Below are positions 43,401-58,400 of a stretch of DNA of 64,000 nt, piece by piece (positions within the stretch are counted from its first letter, which is position 1; the number at the start of each line of letters is the position of its first letter). Below the pieces are notes generated by a model, which was not told the DNA's origin, did no database searches, and was given only the letters and a program-made list of their open reading frames with translations. The stretch is from Siderastrea siderea (Eukaryota > Cnidaria > Anthozoa > Scleractinia > Rhizangiidae). The position numbers and the translations under genes are program-made. The stretch spans positions 10,419,453 to 10,483,452 of the forward strand of contig OZ034978.1 in assembly GCA_964030785.1 (NCBI GenBank). Reading direction: 5' to 3'.

Positions 43401-46400
43401 AAAAAACATAGAGGAAAGAGGATGTATATACAACAAAGAACAACAAGTTACTAATACGTTGTAGCAATAAAAAAATTAAACACTTTTTCCATGATTTCAC
43501 AGGTAATATTCCCGGATGTTTTATGCGGGCAATGAATAAAACGTCCGCGATTATTATTTGTCCCCCAAAAACTGTTTTATTCAACAAGTGCTCGAAAACT
43601 CTGATACTACAGTGTAATATGCTCCTAAGCCAGGATATTACGATGCAATATGTCAAATTTTAAGTATGTTGTTTTTGTGAGATAGCGCTTTAAAGAGAGC
43701 CCATGTTACTAAGCAACCTTTCGGAAGAAAACCGCGGGCTCAATTCTACGAAACAGAATTACAAACAAAACAAGTCAAACACATTCCCGCCGTTGACCAC
43801 CGTGCCCAGCGGTTAAATTTCTCGTGACTGGTCACAGTAGAAACGTTCAAAAGCTCTCTGGAGGGTGGTCCAAGCTCTCCTCCGTTTTTTCTCGGGGACT
43901 TTTTTCAAGATTCGCAAACTGTAATAACATGGCTTTAGACTTACAGTTAGGTTCGTAAAGAAAACAAGAATCTGAATGAGTTCACACCGACAATATTAAT
44001 TGTATTCTACTTACTTGCCTGGCGCTGGTGTACTATGGAGAAGATTCTGGATAACTAGCAGTGTGTCCCACTCTTTCAACTCACTAAGAACATCCAGCAA
44101 CAAAGCCACTGACTTGTAAGTGTGCGTGCAAAAACAACCAGGTCTAAAAAGAACAACCACGATCTGTGTTAAGTAGCAGGCGAAAAAAATTTGTTGCTCT
44201 TGCAGTCGCTTTTCGATGGTTTGGAAGCTAAATTTTGGCAGTACTCACAATTTGTACAAACTCTGCAGGCCAACCTGTAAAACGCTACACATAACCTGAC
44301 ACACTATCGTTGATTTTCTATCGAATTTGTTTGTGCCAAGCCTCCTGTATGTCATCAACATTGGCAAGCAGAAATGTCTGCTGGTGTGAAAACAAAATCT
44401 GCAGGCCAACCTGCAAAACGCTACACATATCCTGACGTACTCTCGTTGATTTTCTAATAAACCTCTCTTGTAATAATATAATAAATATTTAGAGTTTAGA
44501 GCATTTTACAAAGTCTCAGAGCTCTTACAGTAAACTAAGGAAAGCTAAAAAAACTCGAAAAAAGAAAAGCAAAATTTACAATATATAAAATCTCTAGAGA
44601 AACAAAGAAAAAACCTACAAATTATATATGTAGAAAACTATTAACTGTAACACTGCTATAATGCTACTATAACACTGCTATGATACCACCATACTGATAG
44701 GAATATGCAATTACAGAAATAATAGTGCGATATACATCGCATGAAAAATGAAACTGTAGTGAAATCACAAATTGAAAAGATAGGTTTTAAGTTGTGATAA
44801 AACGGGTCACCGGATTTACAGTTACGTAGATGTAAAGGAAGCGAGTTCCATAACTTTATGGAGGCAACAGAAAAAGATCTATCCCCATATGAATTAGTAC
44901 AACATTTGGTAACCGACAAGTAATTACAGCTAGAAGACCTTTAAGTTCTAGTTGGCTGGTATCGAGAAATTAGTTCAGATATGTAAACAGGAGACTGTTC
45001 TATTGAATTTTGTTCAGGGTCAAGCGCACTGCACATCATCAACATTGGTATGCAGAAAGTTGTCTGTTACCTATCGATATCCTCTTCGGGAATTCTCCAG
45101 AACGCCTGTTAAGAAACAAAAGTTACATTTAGAGTAGGTCAATTTTAAATTTTAGCGAAAACAAACCAAGATTATTTATGGACCGTCGTTAGTAAAAGTC
45201 ACTTAGCTGCAGCAACGACGGCAACATCATCATCATCATCACCACCACCACCTTCATAATCCCATTATTCTTGGTTTTCACTGTCACGCCATAAAATATT
45301 AAAATCAAAACCAATTGATGAAAGAAGCCAAGAATTTGTAATGTTATAAAGGATACACAACTAAACAACTTCACCAAGTCTCAGATCTGTATGGTATTCC
45401 GTTGTTGAGTTATTTGCCGAAACGTTCGACTGAAATTTGCAGAGCTCAGTATGAAAACGCCATGTTGGTGTCCCTCCGAGGGGCACAAACATGGCCGCCG
45501 GAAATCAATGAAAACATCTGGAATTCACTTCTGCTCTTCCAGCGATTACTTTTCTCTCGTGAACTACTATACAACCACATTAATTTCTCTCCTAATGCTT
45601 TAACTGTCCAAACTGCTAAAAATCACAAGGAGAGTCCTTTTTCGCACAGGAGAAAGCTTTGTCACGGACGCTGTGTTGGTGTCACGTAGGGTGAAAAGCC
45701 AGAAATTTAATATTCTGTATTTTCAAAACGAAAGACGCTACCGAGCTGAAAATTTGTGAAAAGATATATTTTTAAGTCATCTTCAACCTGGTGGGGATAT
45801 AAAATCTGAAGACCTCGCGATTGATGATTTTAGAATTTTATGACGTCACAAGAAAACCAGCAATAGACAAGAGTGCTCTCGAAATCAAATCCTGTACATT
45901 CAGCAATAACCTTACCGAGAACAAGTTCGTCTTGCTTTTTTCATTAAAAAGCCCGAAATGATGAAAGGGAAACGTCTTGATCTGTCTTGTGTTGCTACCT
46001 AACAGCAAATCACGGCACGCACTGGTCTCCTGAATAGAATAGGAACAGAAGAAAAGGCAATTTACCCTTTCACGCTTTTATGGTAAGTTATCCACTAGAT
46101 AATCACGCAAGCTAATGTTTTTTTTCTAGTAACGTTCAAGTAATTTTGTTTTTCGTTCCGTTTGCTGATCCTCAATAATTCAGAGTTTTATTTAGTCGCA
46201 AAACCAAAACGAAAGTAATTACTTTAAACAATCACAACAGGAACTAAACACAAAATGAACCAATCAGAAGTCGAAGCAAAAACAAGTAATTAGCGTTAAG
46301 CTCGGGAAAACGCGTGCGAGCAAGTCACGATTGGTTTTTGATTTTAGTTCTCATTGGTTGAGAAAGCAGCCCGAGCTTTCTTACAGGAGAAGGTCACTCC

Positions 46401-49400
46401 AGAACGAGCCCACGTTACCCGACCGCTGGTCTCGTTGAACGATATGACGTCACGATTCAAAATGGCGGCGTGCAGTGTTGAATTTTGGCCCTCTTTGGAG
46501 AGGAATTTCAGTGGGATCATATGCACTTTAGAAGCTAAAACCACGGTCAGTAACTCAACGTAGTGTTATCTTTTTCTTGGCGATTTCAAAAACTACACCG
46601 TTTCTGGAGTGACCTTCTCCTTTAACCAATTATGGGTTGAAGAAAAGCAAAACCAAAGCAAACACCACATTAGTTTCGACACTCAATCGAGTGGTGTCTG
46701 CTGTGATTGGTCACAGGTTACCACTTTGCTTTTGGTTTCACGAACCCTTCAGTGTACTTATTTTAGTTCACCTATTGGCTGACCCAGCTAGCGCTATGTT
46801 CTGGCCATGATGTAGTTGGGACTATTTGTAGGAGATAATCTGAAAGACTGGAAAATATCAAAGAACTCGACGCCGATATTTCAATTCTACTTCAAAAAAC
46901 TTTGAGTTTCCCAGGACAACTGCCCCCCTGACGAAAGCGGCAACACCACTGGCAAACATGGCTACTAGCTCTGACTAGAACTCATCAGGAAACTAACTTC
47001 TCTTATGAAGCGTGACACAAGAGTTGTTGCGTTACCTTGTGCTCAGACGAGTAATAATACACATACGCCAAGCGATAGCGTGACTTGTGATGCTGAGGGA
47101 ATCGTCGCAAGCAGTACTCTAGCGCACGAATACAGAGGTCCATAAGTTCTTTCTTCTTCTCCTGCTGTTCTGCTGTTAATGGCGGCCGCTTGGTCTCCAC
47201 TGCTGGTAGGCTCTGAGCCGGCATTGCCCCGCTGTCAGCAGTTGACGTCATGAAATTATTCGGTGGTGCTGGTGAGCCAATAATCGCCGTTTCACCCACT
47301 TTAACATCTCCTGAGGTATCAGTGGAAACTGCATCAATCTCCATTTTTTCTGGCTCTGCATCTACTTCAGATTTTTCACCCGAAGTAGCTTTTTGCTCAA
47401 CTGCCATTTCCGTATCTTTGTCGCCTTCCGATACCTTGGCCTCTTCTTGTGCGTTCCCTTCAGTGGAGCTTTTCCCAATGTCGCGAGTGTCTGACTTCTT
47501 TGTTTTTTCTACGGACGATTTTTCTACGTACAAGACTGTCTCTTGTTCTGCTAAAGTGCCAACATCCACAGACGATTCTTTTAAAACCTCTTCCTTTTTA
47601 TGCAGGTCAGAGGCAACTCCCTTGTCATCTAAATCTGAATTTAACAAACCAGCTCTTTGTTCCTTTTCCTTGCTTTCTTCGCCAGAGGTTTCAGCTTTAA
47701 CTTTCTCCGATTCTTCAGCGGAGGCAGGCTTCGTTTCCAATCCTTGCTGTTCATTAGAGACGATTAAGGGTGTCTGGGAACTATCCGGTGTCTGCTGTGC
47801 TGTGGAAGCACCGCTGGACGGAACACTAAGGTCCAGTTCCATAGGAATCGGAGCCTGCACATCCTGACTCTGCGAACTTATACCCTTGCTTGTCAAGTCC
47901 TCAATAGTTTCTACAGAAGAGACTTCCATAGCACTATTTTTTGTTCCTTCCAAATCACTCTTTGCTTGTGATGTGCTAAGCTCCTCTCTCTGTGGGGGCT
48001 CAGACATACTCACAGTATCGGCACCACTGATTGTTTCAGCTGACTTTGGATCCCCGTGTTTAGGGTCCTCGAAGACGCCGCTTGACAAAGATTCTATAAA
48101 AGAAATTAAAACCTGAGAATAATTTATGCTTACAACAACATCTACCTGGTTAGTTTATCACAAGATACGTTAATAACAGACAGAGATAGACTCAGTCGAA
48201 CCAAATAGATACCTCTCATGTGTGGACACAGTTTTAACAATTCTTCCACTTAATACTCATCTTAATACCAATACGTTCCCCTTAAAAGATGCGTTTCATA
48301 GTTCTTCATTGTAACAGCATTACTCATAACTTTTAATCCAGTGTAGTACCTACAATTTAAGTAACTTACCTGATGTGGTGGACTCGCTCCTGTACACTGA
48401 TCCTTGTCCTGTGTCGGTGTCAAACTCTGGGTGATGAAAGGGGCCTTCAGAGACACGCTGAAGATGTTCCTCAAGGATACTCACGTCAACATCCGGGAAC
48501 TTGTCAAAAAGAAGCTTTAGAACTGACATGTGGATCCGGAAGTAAATCTAAGTAAAGGTAAACACGTGTAAGTAACGTCAATGTCTTAAGCGGTTATTTT
48601 TATATTTTGCTTAATTTGATGGCCAGGTCCTAGTGGCCGAATTTGGCTAAATTTCGTGACACAGCTCCTTTAAGATTTCCAGTTACCTTAGACTCCCTGC
48701 CGGTGAAATATCTGGTACACCGTCCAGCAGTAGTGGTAACCTCTCAGTCTTTGCTTGACCCCTTCACTGCCAGAGACAGTTATGGAGACATTAAGGTGAT
48801 CTAACTTCTGAGTCTGTAGACGAATACCTACAGTGTGACCAGTCAAATGTCTCCTCTTCAGCTGTACTTTCACAAGGTACTATTTATATTTCAGTATTTT
48901 TACAAAATGAAATTTGTGTTTCTTCCTGAATTGTGATTTTACGCACTCTTGGGAGTGAAAGGGTTAACAACGACTAGCAATGAACGCATTTTCATCGAAA
49001 AAAACCCCTTATGAGTGGAACTTGAAAACACTTTTTGCTGTTTCAAATTAAACGTGTGCATGTGGTCAGGGTCTGGTGTTACCTCTAGTGCTTCAAGCAT
49101 ATATTCCGGTGGACTGTAGTACGAAATTCTCTTTGGATAGCTTGAAATGTCATCGTCCAGATATTTTGCACTCTAGAAAAAAAAAAGAAGGCACGTTGAC
49201 ACAAAAGCATGAGTTCATTTGATTTGCGTGTTCAAACGTGACAGGCATTTTCTACTTGTTGATAATAGACTCGCAAATGGTTTGTGAATTAAGTATCCAA
49301 TAAAATACCGGGAGCTAGAAGTGAAAAACAAGTGCAGCGATCTATAAGAAAAGAGAACCCTCACCCACATTTAGTGAGGCAGGATCAAACTGAAACAAGA

Positions 49401-52400
49401 GGTGACGAGAGTTCAGTCTCACCCTCGTTTGTCCTCAAATCTCCGTGTCCTCTCTTCGACTTTCAGGCAATTTTTCTCCAATTCTGTAGCTTGTCGGGGA
49501 AACGGAGAAGAAAAGTTAAGAGCGACGAGAAAGAGCGAAGAGACGGGCAGGGGGTTGGGAAGTAAGCAGGGGGAGAGGGAAGGGGCCGCCTCGTCCTCTT
49601 CCCCAGTCTACGCTCCGCTCGCTGATTTATTTTCGCGCTTTTCCCCACTGCGGAGCCTCTTCACAGGTTAAAATTTTCATGAGATTCAATGATCGCTTTC
49701 ACGCTTGTTTGAAGTGCAACTCTCATGTGCTCTCACTACTGAACTCTCAAACTCACGCCAAGAGTTTTTATATGCTTGATCCTCTCGTTTGGCCTGAAAC
49801 TCTCTTGTGCTCTCGTCCTGCCTTTGCACTCTCAAAGAGTTCTAATCTGTTCGAGTTTCTGGCAATAGATTCGATGAAGTAGAAGAGCCCTTATTTCGAA
49901 GCAAGCACAAGCACAAAGGTCAACATTTTGAAGCTCGGGATTCAATGCCGTTGGCGGTCTTCTTCGCGGTAATACGTGACATGCCGGGGCGGCCATGAGT
50001 TTACACGGGTCTTACGTTGCGTTCTGCATTTCATTCGAGCTGATCCTTGCAGATCTTTGCGGATCCTTGCAGCTTATCTTTGGGGATCAAGTGTACCATT
50101 GTTAAGTGAACTATTGCGGGTTGTTGCCCCGCCCTACCCACCCAGTGTCTTTGGAACTAGGTAAACATTGGTTTAGGCGAGTATTCTCCACTGATTTATC
50201 AGTGTGATGGTGCCTGGTGGGGCTGCTTGCAGGGGTGGTTCCCGCTCAGAAGGTTGCCATGGATACCTCCCTGCTTGTGTTCAATCGCACAAGGCCCACT
50301 ATCAATTCTCTATAGGTACCAGTCCCCAAGCTCACTTATTGACGATGAGTTTAAGGTTTTCCTATGATATGTACCTTTTGATAGTGCTCCAGGTAGACAC
50401 CAGGAGATTTTTTCAGTTTCTCTGCGATTTTTCCTAGCATGTAGTGATGAAGCCAGGCTTCGCCGTCCTCGATACCCAGAGCGGAAGTGAAGCAGCGCTC
50501 GGATAACAGAAGCATCTCGTCACGCCTCTGAACTAATGCCTGTCGACTGTCTGAGGCCATCTCATCTTTATCAAACTGAGTCAGAAAACAAGGTGATCAA
50601 CGTTTGAAACAATAATATCAACGAAGCCGAATAAATTCGGACTTTTCAACAACACTAAAATACAATTAATAACCATACGCACCTGGTTCAGTTGCCTGGA
50701 TGCATGGGAATATAGCACATAACAGATTGTCCCATACTGTAGTGCAAGAGACAGACGTCTGATTACTTTGAGCAATAAATCGAATTGAAACTATCACAAG
50801 AGACGGGATCACATATTCGAAGACATTTTTTATACATCTACTGCAGTGGCGGGCAAAGAAACAGAATGGCTACAAAACAGTACCTCTTCCCACAAGCTGC
50901 TATTTGAACCATCAATCTCCAGCGCTCTTTTAAAACACCTGACAAGAGAGCACAACCGTTAATAGGCCTTTTGCAACAAACTGTCGCGTAAGTGGTTAAT
51001 TTAACCAAGAACGAATGAATAAACACTGTCATTCCCATGAGTGAAACTGACTGGAAGGCAAACAAACATTCTAATTCAAGTTACAGAAGATCGCACTCAC
51101 AGAGGAACTTTGCGACCAGCAGGTTGTACGCCATTTCTGAAGTATTTTACCACTGGATACGTATTGATACAAAAAGAACAATTTTGCCCTCCAGTATAGT
51201 CACGTGAAAGTTTGTTGCAAAAGGCCTATTTATAACTCCACTGTGGTGACCAAAAAGGAAAACAGGGGTCTACTCCACTATCTATTGTTTAAACCAAGAG
51301 CTGTGCTCCATGTTTAACTGAATTCTCATTACCTGTATCGAAAGAATCGTATGAAAGCCAAGACAGCGTTGCAATCTCTTGATGGCAGTCAGTACTTAAA
51401 TGGAAGTAAGGAGAATCAACATTTTGAACTCACCTTAGAGCGGAGACAGCAAGCTTTTGTATGGGTCCTTCACTTTTGGGTTCACACTAGAAACGAAGTA
51501 AAGAGGATTCGTTCAAATTCCACATTCTTACAGAAGGGGACAAGAAAAAAGAAAAGCAACGTTCAACTTAATACCGCGTTTAATTTGTTCTCCAGTCTGC
51601 TCTTACGAGCGAGAGCCATGGCTGCCCAAGTATCAGCTCTGTCTGGCTGAACGGTCACGTCATGCATGTAGAATTTGAGGGCTTTGCTGAAACACACACA
51701 AAAGAGAGTGATTCATTAGTGCAGAACTGAATTTCTCCAACTATTTCATTGTAGCTTGTGGTCACTTTATTAATGTGCAGCATTTACCAGGGTTTTCAAA
51801 GATCTAATCACTATTACATATAAATTGCTTTGTTGTCACTTTTTCCGTCAACTGAGGATGGCATCAGGGATGCCGAAACATGTATTCTTTAAAACTTTAA
51901 AGTGTTGTGCTGTATCTTAAAATAATAATTTGAACAGAAATAATTGACCATAATTAAACATAACGGACCAAGCCAAAATCGGTAACACTAGGAAAAGTTG
52001 GGTCAACTTATACTAGGCACATAATCCGTTCAGATGGAACATCCATCTGGTAGTCTTAATTTAGTTAAAAGACTTTGTCTTGATAACCTTGTTAAAGTTC
52101 AGTTGCGGCTAAGAATTTATTTAATTGTCTAAAAAATAAGAAGGCATACTAAGCCGTCTTTATTTTGCTGTAAAATGTGTGCTCTCCTTATTCTACCGCT
52201 TTGAGTCAACTTGATGTTTGCCTAGTTTTCCATATTTTGCGTTGCAAACCACTTGAACGTCATGTTTGCCTACGGATTGTGTCTCAGGTTAAGAGCTCAA
52301 GATGACAGAGGTTTCGCTGATTTTGTGAAATGTGTCGTCACATTAAAAGCCTGAAACGATACGCCTCCTGCGAACCAAGAAAAGGTATTTCCGCCCATGA

Positions 52401-55400
52401 AGGAAGAATCACTCAAACGGCAAACTTGGAAAACATATCGTTAAATTATTCAGCATGAGCAAACCATGATGCAGCTGTGACAACACTGGACGATCTTTGA
52501 CACCAATACCTGAATTCCTTGTTCTTAAAGTAGAAATCAGCGAGCAAGTAGAAGATTTCACTGATCACAGGTCTGTTAAGAAAGGGATAAAATCAGAATC
52601 GAGACATATTGGGACAACAGACATTCCTGAAAACCAAAGGAAGAGAATAGCGTACCTTTTGACGCCAGCAAGATGGTCAGGGAGCTTTGGGACTGGCTCA
52701 TCTCCACCCTCAATAAATGACTGAACACTCTCAAAACTGATAGCTAAGGAATAGAAATGTTAAGTCTAATTAAATTAATTCTCCGTCTTGGACATGCGGC
52801 CTGACAAATATATAGTCTACGTACACGGCCTATGTCTATTCTTTGCAGTTATGACTACCTGTCTCTGTTGCATCCTGGGTAACGAAAACACTTAGAGCTG
52901 GGTGAAGGAGGAAGCGGGGGGGGGGAGGGGGGCGTTGGTGGTTAGTTGATTTGGACTTTGAATACGTCAAGTAAATGTAACAGTTTTTTGTTTGTTTGTT
53001 TAAGGAATAAGCAACTCTTTTCCTCCATAAGCAGGCTGCTTCAGGCACCTAAGAAGATAGACGCTGTAAAAAAGTTACGGGTTTTACTGACAGCAAAGAA
53101 GCATTTCGTCTCGTTTGACGTTGCGGTCTATTTGATGACAAGAAGACGAAAAGTAGTCGGAATACTAGCACATTCACATCTGTGTAAATAATTCTGAATT
53201 TAAAGTTCTTTCAGACACTAGCGTGATTAAACTACAACTCTAAACGTTTTCTATTCGTACCTTCAAGTTCTTGCTGTGGAATCACCAATGTTATTCTACG
53301 AAGTAGATTCTGCACCTGTTATAAACCAAACAATTCGCACTTCAGAGGATCAGAAGACAACAGACACTAGAATGTGAAGGAAGTCGACGCTTATTGGAGA
53401 ATATTCACCCTCAGGTCAGACGCAAACCTAAGGCTTACGACCACGAATTGAAAAGCCGTACAGTCCGTCATCGTAACTGTCTAAACTGTCTTATCTGAAT
53501 TACTCCTGGACAGTTTGGCCACGTTAGACAAATTGAGTACGTTAGAAAAACTGTAAAGGCCTTTTAAAAGAACCTGTCGTGCTTGTATAAGGACCCAACA
53601 GTTGGCAATCACAAGAAATAGTTAGAGAAAGTATGGCAGCCGAGAGCAATATCTTGCACTCCTTTGCAAGAACGACCAATGTTCGCGTGTTTGCCATTTT
53701 TAGCTAGAAAGGTGATACCAAGCACGCCTTACCTCTGCAGTGATGGTGTTAGATTTGCTGTCAAATGTGGGTGGCTCAGGAGGCTTGAAATAGTCAAACA
53801 CTACAACTGAGTTACTCCACGTCAAGGCGATCTGGTCAGACAAGAAATAAAAATTACTTCGTCTAACATAAAGAGAATTAAATTTGGTAAATGTTAGGAT
53901 TGGTCATGCGACAAGTTAACTGTATCAAGTTAGTCACGAGCCTGGGACAACAAAGAAAAAATTTTGAGTTCCCCGAGGGAACCCGTGACTGTCAGCACAC
54001 CAGTGGTTAGGTGCTCTAAAAACTGAGCTACAAGACAACTTGCGGCAAGCATGGTCATTTTTACGTTCATAAGTGAGATGCGTCCTGCAACGTGTTGGAA
54101 CCGGCTAAAATCCTCGACAAATGCTTCAGGTTCACTTCAGGTTATTGAATCTCTTTTGTAACGTATTTCAAAGTCGCGGCTTATTTGAGTGACAAAAAAA
54201 AAGATCTGACCTATCTCTACCTATCTCTAAGAAGAAGAAGTCCGAAACATGTTTTACAGGTAGGCCACGAGTCTCCCTGCAGCACAATTGTCAGGCAAAC
54301 AAGACAAAAATAAATAGGACATATAAATGCAGGCTTCTTCTTGCACCAACTATTGCTCAAAGCCAACAAGCAATAACAAATGTGCGCCAGTCAGAGAGAA
54401 GAAATTTGTTACAGAAAAGGAAAGGGTTACACGGACTGCTTACCTGATTAGAGTTGTGTTCCTGGAGTCCACGAGCCTAGAGTGGAAGGGAAGTTTTAAA
54501 TTAGTCAAACAAAACAAACAAAATTAAAATAACATGACCTGCGGAGAAAAATATTTCCGACAGCAAAAATATAGGACCCAGCACTCAGGAAAGGAAGCTT
54601 TAGACTGAATGAACTTCGAGGTGTATCTTTCGATACTTTCTGTACGTTTTTTAATTCCGAAACTACGGATATCAATAGATTTCTGTAACATCATGGAAAA
54701 ATCAAAACAGTAGGGTAGCTGCATCATGTTAATAGCTAGAGGCCGAAGTAAGTGACTCTGACTGTCTGACTTAGCTATCAACCGACTGACTGACTGACTA
54801 CTGATTGACTGACTGACTGACTGGCTGACTGACTGACTACTGATTGACTGACTGACTGACTGACTGACTGACTGACTGACTGACTGACTGACTGGCTGAC
54901 TGACTGACTGACTGACTACTGATTGACTGACTGACTGACTGACTGACTGACTGACTGACTGACTGACTACTGACTGACTGACTGACTGACTGACTGACTG
55001 ACTGATTGAATGACTGACTGACTAGCTGGCTGACTGAGCAGTTAACTGAATTATGTACAGAGTAGCTGGCAGACGGAACCAACTGTCTGGCTGACTCTTC
55101 AAAATCAGACCTTCCTTCGACTTGTCAAAATTTCTGTGTGTGGGAGGGGGAGAAGGAGGGAAGTACCTCTGAAAAACGCACAAAGAAATGTTAATACCAA
55201 AAACCATGTTCATACCTTGGCTTTCTTGGAAGGGTGTCCATAAAGACACAGGAAACACTGCTCTAGGTCACGGACAAGCTCCTGCAAAAATCAAACCAAA
55301 CATCTGAAGTGAAACATGTTTTCAAGTTAAAATCCATTTCCATCGTAGCGGTCCGCAGTCAAACACATTTAATTATAGTCTCAGAAAACTGTTAGAGCAA

Positions 55401-58400
55401 TTATAAACGAAATTGAACCAGTATGTTTGAGTTTCCTCTGATTGCAATATGCCTAAGAATAGGTGACAGAGCCCCTTTAAGATAACTTGACCTTTCATGT
55501 CATTTATTTACTTCCATAATCAGCCGCAAATTAAGGCCCAGTAATACGGGCAACATTTTCGTGCAACCTGTCGGGCAACAATGTTGCATTGCAAGTTGAG
55601 ATTGTTTGTTGTGCGTATAACCACCTTCTCGTGCAATAAACTTTCATGTTGTAAAAAGTAGACGTCGCTTTTACTTTTTGCAACATGAAAATATGTTGAG
55701 CGAAAAGGTGGTAAAACGCGTAACGAACAATCTCAACTTGCAACGCAACATTGTTGCGCGACAAGGTGCACGAAAATGTTGCCCGTATTACTGGGCCCTT
55801 AGCGAAAATGGTTTCTATTTTCTCTTACTTATTAACCCGTAGATTGTCATTTTGTATCCTGAGTGGAAATATTGTGTGTAAAGTTTTGATAGATTAACAA
55901 TGATAATATATCTAGTCGAAACTACAGAAATGTTTATGCAACTCTACCAACTATCACGATGGCCGCTGTAAGATTACAAGAGGGGGCGTACAAACCTCTC
56001 TGGCAGTGACGACTCGTTTTGAAAGCTCTTCTGTTAGAACTTCAACTTTTAGCAACAAGAACACTCCTTCATTATTACAACACCACCCGCGTCTGCAATG
56101 CAAAAAAACGTTTGTCAGTTAAGAATGCCAGAGCGGGAAATAGTGGACTGGCCTTAAAACAAAATCAACCATTCAAAGAATTTCGAGTCTTATTGTCAAA
56201 TTAGAACCAATAGAACACATCGCCAGTTGTTATATGACAACTGAAAACCCTGAAAAGAGAACAAGACATTTCAATATCAGACTTCATTTCGTAGCGTTCC
56301 TCTTACCTTCCTAAATGTTCATGCGCAGTACGCAGAAACTGCAGTGATGGTGATAAGTTACTTGCAGGCATGTCACTAATGACGCTAACGCTGCTCACAT
56401 TGCTATCTGTGCTCGCAGTCTCAGGCATTGGAGTGTCTGTAGATGGAGTGACAATCGGAGCGCTTGTCTTGGTCGAGTTTTCTGCTGCCTCGTCATACTT
56501 CTCTTGGCTTTAAATTAGAACACAAATGCAAAAATCAGGAAATGAGAATGGAACTATTAAAGAAAAAGATGGTCAAGATTTATGTTCTCAAACTCATTAA
56601 TAATTCATTAAGAGAAAACATTTTGCGAACTTTTGCTTTGAATTTCTCCAAAAATTATGAATGGTTTGATACGCCATATCAAAAACTCGAAAGAGTGTTT
56701 CACCAGGTATCCAAACATCTCGAAGTCGGTTAAAAAAAAACAAAAAAACTCGGCTACCCCCCATTATGTCAACCCACTTCTCAGTCCCTTCTCAGTGTTT
56801 GGATCTCGTTATGAAACACTTTTCTCGTGTTTGATACATTACTTAATAATCACTCATTCAGAGCCGGACTCCTGCCATTTGTCGAGCACATGTCACAAAA
56901 TCAAACCATACTTAACGTTGTTGGGGATGGGTCCCAATTGATCTAGTTCTGACCAGATACGTTAACACACTCAAGCAAAATCTTAGTTAGGTCCGTCATT
57001 ACCCCCCCCCCCCTCCCCCTAAGTTGACGGCACAGCACAATGTTGATTCATCATAAAGAATGTTGAGCATCAAATAGAACAGGATGATTCCCAATTCTGT
57101 CACCTTCGCTTAGGGGAGAGACAAGAAAAAGAGGGGCCACCACAACGGCAACAAAAATTGTTCTCGATACTACAGTATGGCTTCGCTTGCGCGAGGGAGT
57201 TCCGCGAGGCCACTTCTGAAGGTATGATTATGTGCTTCTTGTGCAATACTCGCCCAATAATCAGCGAAACTCACTGTTTGATGATTCTGTAGAGTAGAAC
57301 CCAAGGTTTGGCAGTGGCAAGTGGCGGCTCAGAGCTGCTCTCAGAAGCGTACATAGAAGCCTCTAGAACCTGCACACGGAACAGGGAAGTAAACAGATCG
57401 TGATAGAGTCAATCCTAAATGTAGGCAGACAGTTTAAGATATTCATAACTAATAACCCTCCATAGCTGGGGAAATTACAGACGTTTTATTTTTAGGACAA
57501 AACACTACTGATGAATAAACGGCAATCCTTCAGTCGGCCCTTGAGCGATTTGACCTTGGCTGAATAATACGGATGGAAACTGCCTTTGAGAGATGCTGCT
57601 GTAATTTTGTTGTAGGCTCATAAATATTGGAACAATTGAAATTTGAAATAAATGTAAAGAAGATCCTCGCAGTTATTAACGCAACTTATGCAGTTGCGAA
57701 AAGAAAGCCTGAAAAAATCAGGCTTGAAGGAAAGCCTTTTTTCAGGCTTTCTTTTCGCAGCTGCATAAGTTGCGTTAATAACTGCGAGGATCTTCTTTAC
57801 ATTTATTTCTTCATTCCGCAGTTCAAATATATGAATTTCATATATTCATAATTTCAATTGAAATTTGGTTGACACTTTAGGCTAAATAGTAACATAGTCC
57901 TTAGCTGCAACCAACGGTCGAATTGCATATTTGGGTTAGCTTAATCCTGCTTTCGACAACTGGGCCCTGATAAATTAACTGTAATCCTTCAGTCGGCCCT
58001 TGAGCGATTTCACCTTGGCTGACCAATACGAATGGAAACTGTCGATCTTTTAGAGATGCTGCTCTAACTTAAGGGTTCATAAACATTGGAACATTGGAAA
58101 TTTGGTTGACACTTTAGGTTAAATATTAGAAACGTTGTTCTTAGCTGCCGTCACCGGTAGAATTGCATCTTTGGGTCAATAATGCCAAAAGCACTGTAAA
58201 CCAGTCTCTGATTGCTATAAAAAATTAAGAGTTTTAAACTTCATCTTTCCCGGGTATATTACGAACCAATTTAATGACCAGCTACCAGTTGGCTTGATAG
58301 CTCAATTGGTTAGAACGCTGCACCGGTATCGCAGAGGTCAGGGTTCGAATCCCGGCAAGCCTGATTTTTTCAGGCTTTCTTTTCGCAACTGCATAAGTTG

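Noticed and set aside
47250..47867. 205-residue plus-strand open frame rich in Ser
   Set aside because: It lies exactly antisense to the large acidic CABIN1 exon, whose codon bias opens the opposite frame. It has no domain and no splice context.
54837..55082. Minus-strand frame with repeated SVSQ units
   Set aside because: It is a direct translation of the GACT microsatellite.
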